64,000 bases of DNA from an uncultured Cohaesibacter sp. (lineage in GTDB: Bacteria; Pseudomonadota; Alphaproteobacteria; Rhizobiales; Cohaesibacteraceae), in contig NZ_OY821667.1 of NCBI RefSeq assembly GCF_963682185.1, forward strand, positions 3,795,501-3,859,500. The letters are read 5' to 3'. Shown here piece after piece: positions 1 through 8,729 of the stretch; the first letter of the stretch is position 1, and every line of letters starts with the position of its first letter. Under the pieces are notes generated by a model that saw only the letters and a program-made list of their open reading frames with translations, had not been told where the DNA came from and made no database searches. A program made the position numbers and the translations under genes.

Positions 1-425
1 AGATCCTTGAGGCTTTCCATGTCAGACTGGGCCGGAGCCAGAATCATCTGTTCGTCAACATAGATTGAATTGGTATACATGACGGTCTTGGCGCGTTCGG
101 CAGTTACTCCGAAGGACGAAATCAGAATGTCGACCTTGCCGCTTGTCAGGTTCGGAATGCGGGCCTGTGATACCTGATCAACGATTTCCAGCTCCACCCC
201 CATGTCGCGTGAAATCAGTTTGGCCATGGCGACGTCAAAACCGGCCGGCTTCATGTTTGCGTCGGTCATGCCATAGGGGGGCGTCGAGAGCGAAATGCCG
301 ACAATCAGCTTGCCGCGCTGAATGATTTTCTGCAGGGATTCGTCGGTTGTTTGAGCCAACCCGGCGGTGCAAAGCAGCGCGGTGGCGACCACACTTGCCA
401 TTGCGGTTTTCAGTAATTTGATCAT
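1..425 (-). CDS. Amino-acid-type ABC transporter substrate-binding protein (partial, C-terminus outside window)
   Basis: This is the N-terminal 141 residues of a periplasmic solute-binding protein of the polar amino acid family (SBP_bac_3). A signal peptide is visible (MIKLLKTAMASVVATALLCT, then an AQ cleavage region). It is followed by a family-typical segment with LIVGISLSTPPYGM, PAGFDVAMAKLI and the AERAKTVMYT-like strand. The start is the ATG at 425, preceded on the minus strand by a GGAGGAG ribosome binding site. It lies 22 bp downstream of two permease genes and is probably the last visible gene of a leftward operon that starts with the PfkB kinase. The ligand cannot be read from the sequence. 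The company of a kinase and an aldolase suggests a sugar derivative or amino-sugar conjugate rather than a plain amino acid. Confidence 0.9.
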   Translation of the reverse strand, partial: MIKLLKTAMASVVATALLCTAGLAQTTDESLQKIIQRGKLIVGISLSTPPYGMTDANMKPAGFDVAMAKLISRDMGVELEIVDQVSQARIPNLTSGKVDILISSFGVTAERAKTVMYTNSIYVDEQMILAPAQSDMESLKD

Positions 426-447
426 CTTTAAACTCCTCCTACGATAA

Positions 448-1098
448 TCAAGATTTATGAAGTCTTTTTTCGAGCCTGCGACTGAAGATCGTCAGCGGAA
501 AACACACGAGAAAATAAAATAGGGCCGCCAGAAGATAGACTTGCAGCGGCTTGAAGGTCGCGTTGCTGACAATCTGGGACGTGCGCGTCAGTTCGGTGAT
601 GCTCACAACAGAAGCGAGCGATGTATTCTTGATGAGCATCACGAAAAAGCCGACCGTTGGCGGGGTCGCAATCTTCACCGCCTGCGGAATGATGATGAAG
701 CGCATGGAATCAACGCGACTGAGCCCGAGTGCGTGCGATCCTTCGCTTTGCCCCATGGGCACGGAATTGATGGAGCCACGCCAGATCTCTCCCAGAAAGG
801 CCGCGGCATAAAAGGAAAAGGCTATTGAAATGGCCACCAGTGGCGGCACGTCAACGCCGACATAGTTGGCGCCGAAATAGGCGATGAACAGTGTGACCAG
901 CAGGGGCGTGCCCTGCACCACGAAGATGTAGAGCTTGGCGATGCGCCGCGCCAACTTGTTGCGCGAAACCGCCATCAGCGCCAGAATAGACCCGGCGATC
1001 GAGCCGCCGGTAAGGGCGATCAGGGCAAGGCCAATCGTCCAGAGAAGGCCATTGAGCATGTAATAGACATGCGCCATGGTAAAGTCTTGAAACATCAT
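448..1098 (-). CDS. Amino-acid-type ABC transporter permease (HisM/GlnP family)
   Basis: This is a 216-residue inner-membrane permease with the HEQRo-type N-terminal transmembrane start (LLWTIGLALIALTGGSIAGS) and the EAA loop motif GSHALGLSRVDSMRFIIIPQA. These mark it as a subunit of a polar amino acid family importer. It follows another permease of the same family by 10 bp and precedes the substrate-binding protein, so the two permeases probably form a heterodimer. The length matches the family (about 215-230 aa). No ATPase gene is visible; it probably lies beyond the left edge. Confidence 0.93.
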   Translation of the reverse strand: MMFQDFTMAHVYYMLNGLLWTIGLALIALTGGSIAGSILALMAVSRNKLARRIAKLYIFVVQGTPLLVTLFIAYFGANYVGVDVPPLVAISIAFSFYAAAFLGEIWRGSINSVPMGQSEGSHALGLSRVDSMRFIIIPQAVKIATPPTVGFFVMLIKNTSLASVVSITELTRTSQIVSNATFKPLQVYLLAALFYFLVCFPLTIFSRRLEKRLHKS

Positions 1099-1108
1099 GA
1101 CAGTGCCC

Positions 1109-1789
1109 TCATCCTCTAAGAAACTTGAAGGGAAAGACCTTGCGTTCCAGCAGGGTCAGACCGCCCTTGAGCAAGGCCACAAGCCCCACATACATGGCTG
1201 CAATCACCAGATAGACCTCCATATTGCGCAAGGTCATGCCCTGAATGTCGTTGCCGATGCCCGTCAATTCGGGAACGGATATGGCAGAGACGACACTGGA
1301 AGACAGCAAAAGCAGAATGAACTGGGACACCATCGACGGGAACACCGCAGCAAGCGCAGGCTTGATGATGATGTAGCGGAAGATATCAAGAGGCGACATC
1401 CCCAGAGACCGCCCCGCTTCCACCTGACCTCTGTCGATAGACTGGATACCCGCACGGATGATTTCGGACGTGTAGGCTCCGCCATAAAAGGTCATGGCCA
1501 ACACCGCCGAAGGCAGGGGCTCCAAGCTCAACCCGATGGCGGGTAGGCCGAAATAGATAACGAAAAGCTGGACGATGAACGGCGTATTCCGAATGGCCTC
1601 GATATAGGCCACCGCAATGAAACGCACCACGCGAAACGAACTGAGCTGCATGACAGCGACCAGCGTGGCCACGACCAGTGCAAAGAGCATTGCGACGAGC
1701 GAGATCTGCATCGTCAGGATTGCGCCCGATATGAGCAGATCCATGCGAGAGAAGACGCCGCCAAAGTCCAGATAATTCATTCTATTCAC
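1109..1789 (-). CDS. Amino-acid-type ABC transporter permease (second subunit)
   Basis: This 226-residue permease has the same HisM/GlnP architecture as its downstream neighbour: about five hydrophobic segments and an EAA loop (EAGRSLGMSPLDIFRYIIIK) that contacts the ATPase. The ATG at 1789 gives the family-typical length. It sits 12 bp after the aldolase gene, so the importer is transcribed with the catabolic enzymes. The substrate is unknown; this transporter family also imports opines and Amadori-type sugar-amino acids, which would fit a kinase and aldolase in the same operon. Confidence 0.92.
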   Translation of the reverse strand: MNRMNYLDFGGVFSRMDLLISGAILTMQISLVAMLFALVVATLVAVMQLSSFRVVRFIAVAYIEAIRNTPFIVQLFVIYFGLPAIGLSLEPLPSAVLAMTFYGGAYTSEIIRAGIQSIDRGQVEAGRSLGMSPLDIFRYIIIKPALAAVFPSMVSQFILLLLSSSVVSAISVPELTGIGNDIQGMTLRNMEVYLVIAAMYVGLVALLKGGLTLLERKVFPFKFLRG

Positions 1790-1801
1790 TCCAAATCCAT
1801 C

Positions 1802-2842
1802 TTAGAAACCGGCAGCCAGCTTCTTGGAGTAGTCAGGCGCAAAGCTTTCCCCAGTCGGGGTCATTTCCACCGAGCCATGCCATGGTGCGGCCTCTGTCCA
1901 TGGGGTTGCCATGTCATCGGTCATGGCGTTGAGCTGATCCATCAGGGCAGGGGCGGTTTCCGACAATTCCTTTTCCATCGTGGCGATGTCGGGGAAATTG
2001 GAGAAAGGCTGAAGCCAGATGGCCCGTCCTGCGAGATAGCCACTGGCGCCGGCCCTGTAGGCATAGGTCAGCAGGCGGACAAAGTCTTCAGGCGTCGAGC
2101 CAGCGCTGAGCAGCACCCATGGGCGGCCGAGATCCTTGGCCATATCATCGAAACGGGCCTGAATGGCCCCCGCTTGCGGACCGTCCGGGTCTGGCACATT
2201 GGTGGTTTCGGTCGGCGGTTCAAGCTTGAACACATCGACACCATCAGGGTCCATAATGTCCTTGTCTGCCAGTGAGCCCCTGACCAGCTCCAGCCGACGG
2301 GCCAGAAATTCTTCCTGTGTTTCGGACGGGAAGGGATAAACCAGATATTCCAGAATGAAGGGGATGTCATTTTCACGGCAGGCTTTTTTGATACCGTTGA
2401 GATAATTGAGCTGGTGCAGCTTGACCCCTTCATCGGCATCGGGGCGATACCACAGATTGACCTTGACGCCATCGCCGCCAATGGTGCGGATTACATCTGG
2501 CCCCCAGCCGGGAACGCTGGATGATTTGCGGCCGGTTTCGGTGGTTTCCCATGTTGCCCATTCAGTACCGATCAAAAGGCCCCGGTGGGCTGGTATCTGG
2601 GCAATCGTCGGGGCGTAACCCAGTGGAGGATCTACCAGCACCGCCGAAGCCTTGGGGGCCAGATAGCGACCGAGCATCGACTTGACAGCAGCGACATCCT
2701 TGAACGGCGCCTTGTCTGTCTTCCTGATTTCCTTGATCGGATTGACGATCGGACCGGTCTGGTCCATGGCCAGCATCTTGAAGCGGCCATTATCGTCCGC
2801 CAAGCGGCGCATTCTCCAATATTTACCAGGGGTAATGTTCAT
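1802..2842 (-). CDS. LacD/tagatose-bisphosphate aldolase family protein
   Basis: This 346-residue TIM-barrel aldolase is of the LacD (class I, Schiff base) type. Family marks are FKMLAMDQTG near the N-terminus, ASAVLVDPPLGY, the VKVNLWYRP strand carrying the probable Schiff-base lysine region, VDVFKLEPP and WVLLSAGSTPEDF. The start at 2842 is chosen because its ATG overlaps the kinase stop codon (ATGA) and has a GGAGG site just upstream. A longer reading to 2917 would run well into the kinase gene. Translational coupling implies that the kinase product is the substrate: a ketose phosphate is probably cleaved to two three-carbon units. The exact sugar is unknown. LacD relatives cleave tagatose-1,6-bisphosphate, and the distantly related YihT cleaves sulfofructose phosphate. 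Confidence 0.82.
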   Translation of the reverse strand: MNITPGKYWRMRRLADDNGRFKMLAMDQTGPIVNPIKEIRKTDKAPFKDVAAVKSMLGRYLAPKASAVLVDPPLGYAPTIAQIPAHRGLLIGTEWATWETTETGRKSSSVPGWGPDVIRTIGGDGVKVNLWYRPDADEGVKLHQLNYLNGIKKACRENDIPFILEYLVYPFPSETQEEFLARRLELVRGSLADKDIMDPDGVDVFKLEPPTETTNVPDPDGPQAGAIQARFDDMAKDLGRPWVLLSAGSTPEDFVRLLTYAYRAGASGYLAGRAIWLQPFSNFPDIATMEKELSETAPALMDQLNAMTDDMATPWTEAAPWHGSVEMTPTGESFAPDYSKKLAAGF

Positions 2843-3789
2843 GCGTTTCCTCCATTTATCAAAGTCTCGACCTGCTGTCGGTCGGGAATGCTCTCCCAGC
2901 CGCTGCCACAAGCGCATTTGAGCGCTGCAGCGGCGCTTGCAAAGCGCGCGGCCTCCTCAATTGTCATTTTCTCGGAAAGTCCGAGGGTGAAGGCGCCATG
3001 GAAAATGTCGCCAGCCCCGTTGGTGTCTATCGGGTCCACCTTGAAGGCGGGCACATGGTGGATCTGCCCATCTTCACACCAGAAGAAGCCCCGCTCACCA
3101 TCGGTTACAGAAACGACGCCTCGGCACATGCCGTCCGCCTTCCTCAAGGCGTCGGACAGGTCGCTATGGTCGGTCAGGCGTCTCAGGCACGCAGCGGAAA
3201 AGACCAGATGCTCGGGCAGGTCCAGCAAATTATGCACGGCATTCATGTCGCCCACATCGGCATCCAGAACAGATACGATGCCTTGCCGGTTGGCCGCTTC
3301 AAAAAGGGCCGCCGCCCCCTGCCACCAGCTATAGTCTGCCAGGACGCCGGACAATCCGGATACATCCTCAAGCGGCAGCCAGTCTGCCTCATCACCCAGA
3401 TTGCGGCCAATAAAACCAAGGGCGGTGCGTTCGCCTCCCTGATCGACCAATATGGTGCCCATCGGGCTGCGTCCGCCTTTGACACGAGCCACGCCATGGG
3501 TCTTGACGCCGCACTGGGATAAGCGTTCGACGATCCGGTCGCCGACTTCATCCACGCCCAGCCGTCCCCAATAGGATACTTCCGCGCCCAGCTTGGAAGC
3601 TGCACAAGCGGCTGTCGCTGCGATGCCGCCACCTGTCATCTTTACATCCATGACGCGCATCTTGGTTGGCTTGTCAGGGATTTCCGGCAAATAGAGGATC
3701 GTATCCAGAAACGCGTTGCCGAGTGTCACAATGCGTGTCGATCCGGTCTTTTCCAATTCCATCAAAGGCGCAGATTCGTGAGCTTCCAT
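2839..3789 (-). CDS. PfkB-family carbohydrate kinase (YihV-like)
   Basis: This is a 316-residue ribokinase-fold sugar kinase. The N-terminal glycine motif (MTGGGIAATAACAASKLGAE) and the C-terminal signature DTNGAGDIFHGAF with its catalytic Asp are intact. Several stretches (LADYSWWQGA, PAFKVDPIDT, FASAAAALKC, ESIPD) resemble, from memory, E. coli YihV sulfofructose kinase more than fructokinase or ribokinase. The start at 3789 is taken because a GGGAAGACC site precedes it; a 351-aa reading from 3894 lacks support. It is the first gene of the leftward operon. It probably phosphorylates a ketose that the coupled aldolase then cleaves. The YihV resemblance is a memory-based comparison and does not prove a sulfosugar substrate. 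Confidence 0.85.
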   Translation of the reverse strand: MEAHESAPLMELEKTGSTRIVTLGNAFLDTILYLPEIPDKPTKMRVMDVKMTGGGIAATAACAASKLGAEVSYWGRLGVDEVGDRIVERLSQCGVKTHGVARVKGGRSPMGTILVDQGGERTALGFIGRNLGDEADWLPLEDVSGLSGVLADYSWWQGAAALFEAANRQGIVSVLDADVGDMNAVHNLLDLPEHLVFSAACLRRLTDHSDLSDALRKADGMCRGVVSVTDGERGFFWCEDGQIHHVPAFKVDPIDTNGAGDIFHGAFTLGLSEKMTIEEAARFASAAAALKCACGSGWESIPDRQQVETLINGGNA

Positions 3790-4398
3790 TGGTCTTCCCT
3801 TATTGAAAAGCGATGGCCTCACCTCAGGTTCAAATGCGGCGAGTGTCATGCTTAACGGTGTGGGAAGGGTAAAATTGACCCGACTTGTTGTCAATAAAAT
3901 TTACATGTAACTTGTAATTATATTTTACATGAAAGAGGGTGGGTGACTTTTTTGGGTAGGACGGTGCAGCAAGTGTTCAGAGCAACTGACGGTAACTGCA
4001 AGGGATTTCGCTATGGCTCTATCTCGGGTAAATGAAAGGCAAGCCTGTGGACGAATGACCCGGGGCTGATCAAACCAAAAAGGGCCGGAAAATTCTGCTC
4101 TTCATTGGTATTAAGTAGATTGCGCTAAGGCAGCGTGGAAACTGACTAACATGCTCATGAAGGTATGAAATCAAGTGATCTGTAGCTTTCCGATTGGAGA
4201 AAAGGCATTGCTCGTTGGGAGATTTTAACCCCAGCGCTCAAAGTGCTGTGCTTCGCAGGAAAGGGGGAAATGGACATGCCTTGTAAAATAATTTATCAAG
4301 ATGACCTCTTCGCTCTGGCTTGTTTGATTGTTTCCAATTACAAAGAGAGCGAGTTGTTATTAAGATCTTGAACCGAGTGGAAACCGCAAAGCTTGGAT
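3790..4398. other. Divergent intergenic region with AT-rich palindromes
   Basis: This stretch of about 600 bp separates the leftward kinase operon from the rightward GntR regulator. I see no supported gene in it. The part next to the kinase gene (about 3895-3935) is strongly AT-rich and contains the palindrome listed separately. The remainder has no recognisable RNA gene or terminator. Confidence 0.6.
3901..3930. promoter_or_regulatory. Putative GntR operator upstream of the kinase-aldolase-ABC operon
   Basis: TTACATGTAA at 3901-3910 is a perfect 10-bp palindrome. Its right half ATGTAA (3905-3910) is also inverted against TTACAT at 3925-3930, and CTTGTAATTA lies between them. It sits about 110 bp upstream of the kinase start and faces the FadR-type regulator gene, so it is a natural operator candidate. 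Binding is inferred. Confidence 0.4.
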
Positions 4399-5142
4399 AT
4401 GGCAAAAATACCGGTAATGCCTGCGCGCAAACAGAAACTGTCCGATACGATCTATGCTCATATTCTCTCGCAGATTACTGCCGGGGAATATTCGTCGGGA
4501 GACAAGCTGCCTTCCGAAGCGGAGCTTTCTTCGACCTTCCATGTCTCCCGCCCCATTGTGCGCGAGGCGCTCTCGCGGCTGGGCACCGACGGGCTCATCT
4601 ATTCCAAACGCGGCATTGGTTCTTTTGTGGCGACCAAGCCCTCCAAGCGGCTGACAGACTTTGCCAATGCGTTCGATCTGTCCCGCTTTATCCGGTCCTT
4701 TGAGCCACGCATCGTTCTGGAAGTGGAAGCGGTGCGGTTGGCCGCGACCCGGCGTACACGGGCCGAAGTGGAGGAAATAGCAGAAAGCGTCGAGGCTCTC
4801 GACAAGGCGATTGCCAAGGGGGAGTTGGGTCAGAAGGAAGACATGGCCTTTCACGATGCCATTGCACGGGCCTCACACAATGATTTCTTTGTCGATCTGC
4901 TCACCGATCTGCGTGCTCCAGTGATGGAAACCATGAATATCGGCCTAGAGCTGGCCCGCGAGGCCGCGCCGACCCGACGCTTGCGTATTATCGAAGAGCA
5001 TTCGCGCATTCGCGATGCGATCGATACCAAGGATGGCGACACGGCAGCAGGCTACATGAAATATCACCTGCTTCAGGCGCGCGCTGCCATGCTGGATGCC
5101 CATCACCTCGAAAGCCGCCTAAGCAGCTTTGAGGAAGAGTGA
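4399..5142 (+). CDS. FadR-subfamily GntR transcriptional regulator
   Basis: This 247-residue regulator has an N-terminal winged helix (roughly residues 10-75: KLPSEAELSSTFHVSRPIVR, GIGSFVATKPS) and a C-terminal all-helical FCD ligand domain (DMAFHDAIARASHND with its metal-binding His positions, and EEHSRIRDAI). The ATG at 4399 is used; a TTG two codons upstream is possible. It is divergent from the kinase-aldolase-ABC operon and is the obvious candidate regulator of it. FCD regulators are usually relieved by a small carboxylate or sugar-acid ligand bound in the C-terminal domain. Confidence 0.9.
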   Translation: MAKIPVMPARKQKLSDTIYAHILSQITAGEYSSGDKLPSEAELSSTFHVSRPIVREALSRLGTDGLIYSKRGIGSFVATKPSKRLTDFANAFDLSRFIRSFEPRIVLEVEAVRLAATRRTRAEVEEIAESVEALDKAIAKGELGQKEDMAFHDAIARASHNDFFVDLLTDLRAPVMETMNIGLELAREAAPTRRLRIIEEHSRIRDAIDTKDGDTAAGYMKYHLLQARAAMLDAHHLESRLSSFEEE

Positions 5143-5198
5143 CAAGGCCGGAGTTCTGGGGAGGGGCTAGTGCTGGGGCTTTGGCGCCATGGCCGCTC

Positions 5199-6092
5199 TT
5201 AGCGCGTATGCTGCTTGATGATGTCCTTGACCCGCTGAATGGCATCTTCGCTCTTCTTGCTGTTGTGCCACAGGTCAGACGTCACCTTCTGATGCATTTC
5301 TACAGATTCGTGGGCTGAGGTGATGGTGCCAACGCCCACCCGGATATTGGCATAGAGGCCCAGACGGAACGGGCTCATGGCGACCACGGAGCTGGGACCA
5401 TTCTTCAGAATCTGGAAGCTGGCACCCGGCAGGGAATCCTCCACCAGTCCGATTTGCACGCCCATGGGCTGGTCAATCATCATGCGCAAGACATTCTCTG
5501 CTTCGATCATTGCTGCTTCTCTGCGCTGGGCCACCTCATCCTCGGGCAGGCCATATTTGCCAACAAGGCCTGTAACCAGCATTTGCTCCAGCTCCAGAGC
5601 AGAGACGAGGCTCACAATGCTTGGCCTGCGATAGAGGTAGGCCTCTTTGCGCTGATAGAGGATTTCCAGAATCTGGTCGATCTCTTCATCAAGGCTGTGT
5701 TGATTCGGGGCGGCTTCGGGAACGCTTTCATGCAATAGTTGCTTGAGCAGCGAGTCGAAATTCTCTGTTGTGAGCAGAAAGGCCACGGGGCCGAACAGAG
5801 CTGTGATCTGGTCCGCGACCGCTTCAATCTGCCGCATCCGCTCGAAAAACTCTTTGGCCGAGCCAATGAACTCCGAGCCGACACCGAAGAGAGAGGCAAT
5901 CGACACATCAAAAAAGTCGGCAATCTTGCCCAGCGCGTCAACCCGGATAGGGTTGCCGGCCTCATAGCGATAGATGGCGGCGCGAGACAAGCCCGTGGCG
6001 GATGCGACTTCTTCAGGTGTTAATCCCTTGCCAACACGAACCAATCTCAGCCGATCACCAATATCAAGAGCCGTTTCGTACTGCTTTGCCAT
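5199..6092 (-). CDS. XRE-family transcriptional regulator with long C-terminal domain (paralogue A)
   Basis: This 297-residue protein has an N-terminal Cro/C1-type helix-turn-helix (residues about 12-65, with LTPEEVASATGLSRAAIYRY and IRVDALGKIADFF) and a C-terminal region of about 220 residues with no domain I recognise. It is clearly paralogous to the protein at 15929-16819: both share the SRAAIYRYE and IRVD.LGKIA segments and collinear similarity through the C-terminal part. It is divergent from the ABC/nucleoside operon, and the palindrome at 6277-6300 lies in the shared promoter region. The simplest reading is local control of the pyrimidine/nucleoside module, with the C-terminal domain sensing a pathway metabolite. 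Confidence 0.85.
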   Translation of the reverse strand: MAKQYETALDIGDRLRLVRVGKGLTPEEVASATGLSRAAIYRYEAGNPIRVDALGKIADFFDVSIASLFGVGSEFIGSAKEFFERMRQIEAVADQITALFGPVAFLLTTENFDSLLKQLLHESVPEAAPNQHSLDEEIDQILEILYQRKEAYLYRRPSIVSLVSALELEQMLVTGLVGKYGLPEDEVAQRREAAMIEAENVLRMMIDQPMGVQIGLVEDSLPGASFQILKNGPSSVVAMSPFRLGLYANIRVGVGTITSAHESVEMHQKVTSDLWHNSKKSEDAIQRVKDIIKQHTR

Positions 6093-6276
6093 GCATACGT
6101 CTTTCTAACTTACTGAATAGTCCGCAATAGCCTTACATTAAAGCCATTGCAATTTGAAGAGACCACAGGCCTGGCGGTTGACGCCCGCCCTCTGGCCGTT
6201 CGGGAGAAGACGAAAGCGAGGTTAGCACGCAGAAGGCGGTTATGCAAAAATTCGCACGCATCGCAAAGGTGTTGCG

Positions 6277-6300
6277 AATATTCTCAAATTTGAGAATATT
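6277..6300. promoter_or_regulatory. Perfect 24-bp palindrome, candidate XRE operator 1
   Basis: The 24 bases at 6277-6300 equal their own reverse complement. The core is TTCTCAAATTTGAGAA (6281-6296). It lies in the divergent region between XRE paralogue A and the ABC ATPase gene, and is followed by TTGACATGG (about 6302-6310), which could be a -35 element for the rightward operon. The same core recurs at 15743-15758 and, with one mismatch, at 16918-16933. Specific binding by the XRE proteins is inferred from this distribution. Confidence 0.65.
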
Positions 6301-6415
6301 CTTGACATGGAGAATGGGGCATGGAAAACATAGCAAAAGCGACGCTCTTCATTTCTCACCAAGGCCCCCTTCCAGCTTGAGACCGTCGCACCAAAGAGAA
6401 CGCGGGAGAACTGCA

Positions 6416-7162
6416 TTGATTAAAATAGAACAGCTCAGCAAGATATATGGGCAAGGAGACGATCAGGTTGTGGCGCTGGAGCCTTTGGACCAGCAGATCA
6501 ATGAAGGCGAATTCGTCTCTATCATCGGCCCGTCTGGTTGCGGAAAATCGACTCTCCTGCGCTTGATTGCCAGTCTGGAAGCTCCCTCTTCGGGGAGCGT
6601 GACGCTGGAAACTGCCAATCTGAAACGGCCTGTCGGCTTTGTTTTTCAGGATGCGGTGTTGCTACCCTGGAAAACCGTTGCTGAGAATATCCGTTTTCCG
6701 CTGGACACGACCGGTGTTTCGCGCAAGCAGGCCAACGAAAAAGTAGCTGAGCTTGTTGAACTGGTTGGTCTCAAGGGCTTTGAGAAATCCCTGCCCAAAC
6801 AGCTGTCCGGCGGTATGCGTCAGCGCGCGGCCATTGCGCGTGCTCTGGCCGATGATCCTCCGATCCTGCTGATGGATGAACCCTTCTCTGCAGTCGACCT
6901 GCTCACCCGTGAGACGCTCAATGATGAGCTGAGCCGGATCTGGCAGAAAACCGGCAAGACCATTCTTCTGGTCACCCACTCGGTTGAGGAAGCCGCCTAT
7001 CTGGGCAGCCGCGTCATGGTCATGAGCCCCCGTCCCGGACGCCTCAAGGCCACCTATGATGTAGACCTTGTCCAGCCGCGTGGCGAGCAGACGAAAAGAG
7101 ATCCGAAGTTCCTTGATCTTGTGTCCGAATTGCGCACCCTGATGCGGGAGATGACGTCATGA
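6416..7162 (+). CDS. ABC transporter ATP-binding protein (NitT/TauT/SsuB family)
   Basis: This 248-residue ATPase has Walker A GPSGCGKST, the signature LSGGMRQR, Walker B ILLMDEP and the H-loop TH. The start is set at TTG 6416, which has GGGAG eight bases upstream. The open frame extends back to 6242, but that extension would code through the 24-bp palindrome and a probable promoter, so it is rejected. It is the first gene of a rightward operon (ATPase, permease, phosphorylase, binding protein, permease, phosphopentomutase) and energises import of a small heterocyclic or nucleoside-like solute. Confidence 0.9.
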   Translation: MIKIEQLSKIYGQGDDQVVALEPLDQQINEGEFVSIIGPSGCGKSTLLRLIASLEAPSSGSVTLETANLKRPVGFVFQDAVLLPWKTVAENIRFPLDTTGVSRKQANEKVAELVELVGLKGFEKSLPKQLSGGMRQRAAIARALADDPPILLMDEPFSAVDLLTRETLNDELSRIWQKTGKTILLVTHSVEEAAYLGSRVMVMSPRPGRLKATYDVDLVQPRGEQTKRDPKFLDLVSELRTLMREMTS

Positions 7163-7926
7163 AGGGGCGCATCAAACCCGTTCTGGAATATAGTGCAGCG
7201 CTTCTGGTTCTGCTTGCCGCATGGTGGTATGTGAGCGGCCCGATGGGCATGCCCGCCTATCTGTTGCCGTCTCCGGCTTCGGTGGCAGAATTGCTTTGGT
7301 CCATGCTGATGAATGGCAAGCTGCTGCCCCATCTTGCCTTCACTGTGCAGAATATCGTTATAGGTTTGGTGGTTGGCTCCGTGTTTGGCGTGTTGCTGGC
7401 CTATGCCTTTTTCAAGACGCCAGCTCTGAGTGACTATCTCGAAGGCCCGCTGGTGGTGATCCAGACCGCGCCCAAGATCGCGCTCGCCCCCCTTATCATC
7501 ATCTGGTTCGGTTTGGGCCTTACCGCCAAGATCGTCCTTATCTTCAGTCTTGTTTTCTTCCCTGTCTTTGCCGGAGCCCTTGCGGGGTTCCGCTCCATCG
7601 ACAGCCGATTGCATGACCTTGCTGAGTTGATGAATCTGTCGCGCTTTCAGCGCTTTCTGCGGATCGACTTGCCAGCCGCTCTGCCGGGTATTTTCGTCGG
7701 AGTCAAGATTGGCGCAATTCAGGCTCTCGTCGGGGCAATTCTGGCCGAATGGATGTCCGGCTCTGATGGTCTGGGCTATCTCATGACCTTCGCCACCGCC
7801 ACCTACAAAACACCCTTGCTCTTTGGCGCCGTTCTGCTGACTGCGTTTTTGGGGCTCGCGATGCATGCGATTTTGAACGAGATCGAAGCGCGCTTTCTTT
7901 CCTGGAGCACCCCGAATGAGCACTAG
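7159..7926 (+). CDS. ABC transporter permease (SsuC/TauC/ThiX type), subunit 1
   Basis: This 255-residue inner-membrane permease has the family's PIIIW.G.G..AKI-type segment (LIIIWFGLGLTAKIVLI) and an EAA-like loop LAELMNLSRFQRFLRIDLPAALPG. Its ATG overlaps the ATPase stop codon (ATGA at 7159-7162), so the two are translationally coupled. A second permease of the same family is encoded at 9732, so the transporter probably uses a heterodimeric channel. This is less common in the NitT/TauT family, where homodimers are usual. Confidence 0.9.
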   Translation: MKGRIKPVLEYSAALLVLLAAWWYVSGPMGMPAYLLPSPASVAELLWSMLMNGKLLPHLAFTVQNIVIGLVVGSVFGVLLAYAFFKTPALSDYLEGPLVVIQTAPKIALAPLIIIWFGLGLTAKIVLIFSLVFFPVFAGALAGFRSIDSRLHDLAELMNLSRFQRFLRIDLPAALPGIFVGVKIGAIQALVGAILAEWMSGSDGLGYLMTFATATYKTPLLFGAVLLTAFLGLAMHAILNEIEARFLSWSTPNEH

Positions 7927-8710
7927 TTCAAAACCGACAGCGGAACATCCTTTTACCGATGGACGACCGCCGCATCTGCCATGTGGTCCGGGCGATATCT
8001 GCGAAGATGTACTGCTGCCGGGCGATCCGGATCGGGTCGCACTTCTGGCCGCGCGTCTTGACGATGTGCGCGATTTTGGCCGACGCCGTGAATTTGCGGT
8101 CATCTCCGGCACCTATAAGGGTCATCCGCTGACCATCTGCTCCACCGGCATTGGCGGCTCCTCCACCGAGATTGCCCTGATGGAATTGTCCCTGTTGGGC
8201 GCCAAGCGTGTGGTGCGCACGGGGGGGATGTCATCGCTTGTGGCCGAAATACCTACAGGTGCTTTCCTCTGCGTGGAAAAGGCGACAGGCTATTCCTCTC
8301 TCGCCAAGCTTTATTCCGGTGATGAAAATGCCACGGCGTATGCGGACCGTGATTTGTATCTGGCTCTGCTGAATACCAATCTTGGCGACGACACACGGAT
8401 CGTCTCCGGCATGGTAGGCAGCACGGACAGCTACTATTACGGTCAGGACCGGACCCAGAAGCCATCAAGCGGCACGGCCCCCAAAATCAGCTATCTTAAA
8501 GACCTGCAAGAACGCGGCGCTGTTGGCGTGGATATGGAATGCCAGACTGTGCTGTCCGTTGCGCCGAGCCTGGGGTTGAAGGCGGCTTGTCTTCTGGGAG
8601 TCCATGGCAACCGTGCAACAAATGATTGGCTCGTCGACTATGAGCCCACACAACGCAAACTTCTCGATATTGCTGGTATCGCGTTGGCCAGATCTAAAGA
8701 CAATCACTAA
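7916..8710 (+). CDS. Nucleoside phosphorylase family I (uridine phosphorylase-like)
   Basis: This 264-residue phosphorolytic enzyme releases a base and (deoxy)ribose-1-phosphate from a nucleoside. Marks are the phosphate-binding LLPGDPDRVALLA near the N-terminus, RTGGMSSLV, and GVDMECQT near residue 205, which corresponds to the ribose-binding ME(M/C)E segment of uridine phosphorylases. It overlaps the upstream permease by 11 bp and lies inside the transporter operon, so it probably acts on the imported solute. The downstream phosphopentomutase would use the sugar phosphate. Uridine rather than purine nucleosides is favoured by the family resemblance and the PyrD/PyrK neighbours, but specificity is not proven. 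Confidence 0.85.
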   Translation: MSTSSKPTAEHPFTDGRPPHLPCGPGDICEDVLLPGDPDRVALLAARLDDVRDFGRRREFAVISGTYKGHPLTICSTGIGGSSTEIALMELSLLGAKRVVRTGGMSSLVAEIPTGAFLCVEKATGYSSLAKLYSGDENATAYADRDLYLALLNTNLGDDTRIVSGMVGSTDSYYYGQDRTQKPSSGTAPKISYLKDLQERGAVGVDMECQTVLSVAPSLGLKAACLLGVHGNRATNDWLVDYEPTQRKLLDIAGIALARSKDNH

Positions 8711-8729
8711 ACCGAAAAGGGAAACCATC

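Noticed and set aside
6242-6415. N-terminal extension of the ABC ATPase
   Set aside because: It would translate through a perfect 24-bp palindrome and a promoter-like segment; a TTG at 6416 with GGGAG fits the family start.
7054-8112. Long minus-strand open frame (352 codons) opposite the permease and phosphorylase genes
   Set aside because: It has shadow composition (rich in Gln, Arg, His, Gly) and no ribosome binding site, while the opposite strand carries clear family motifs.
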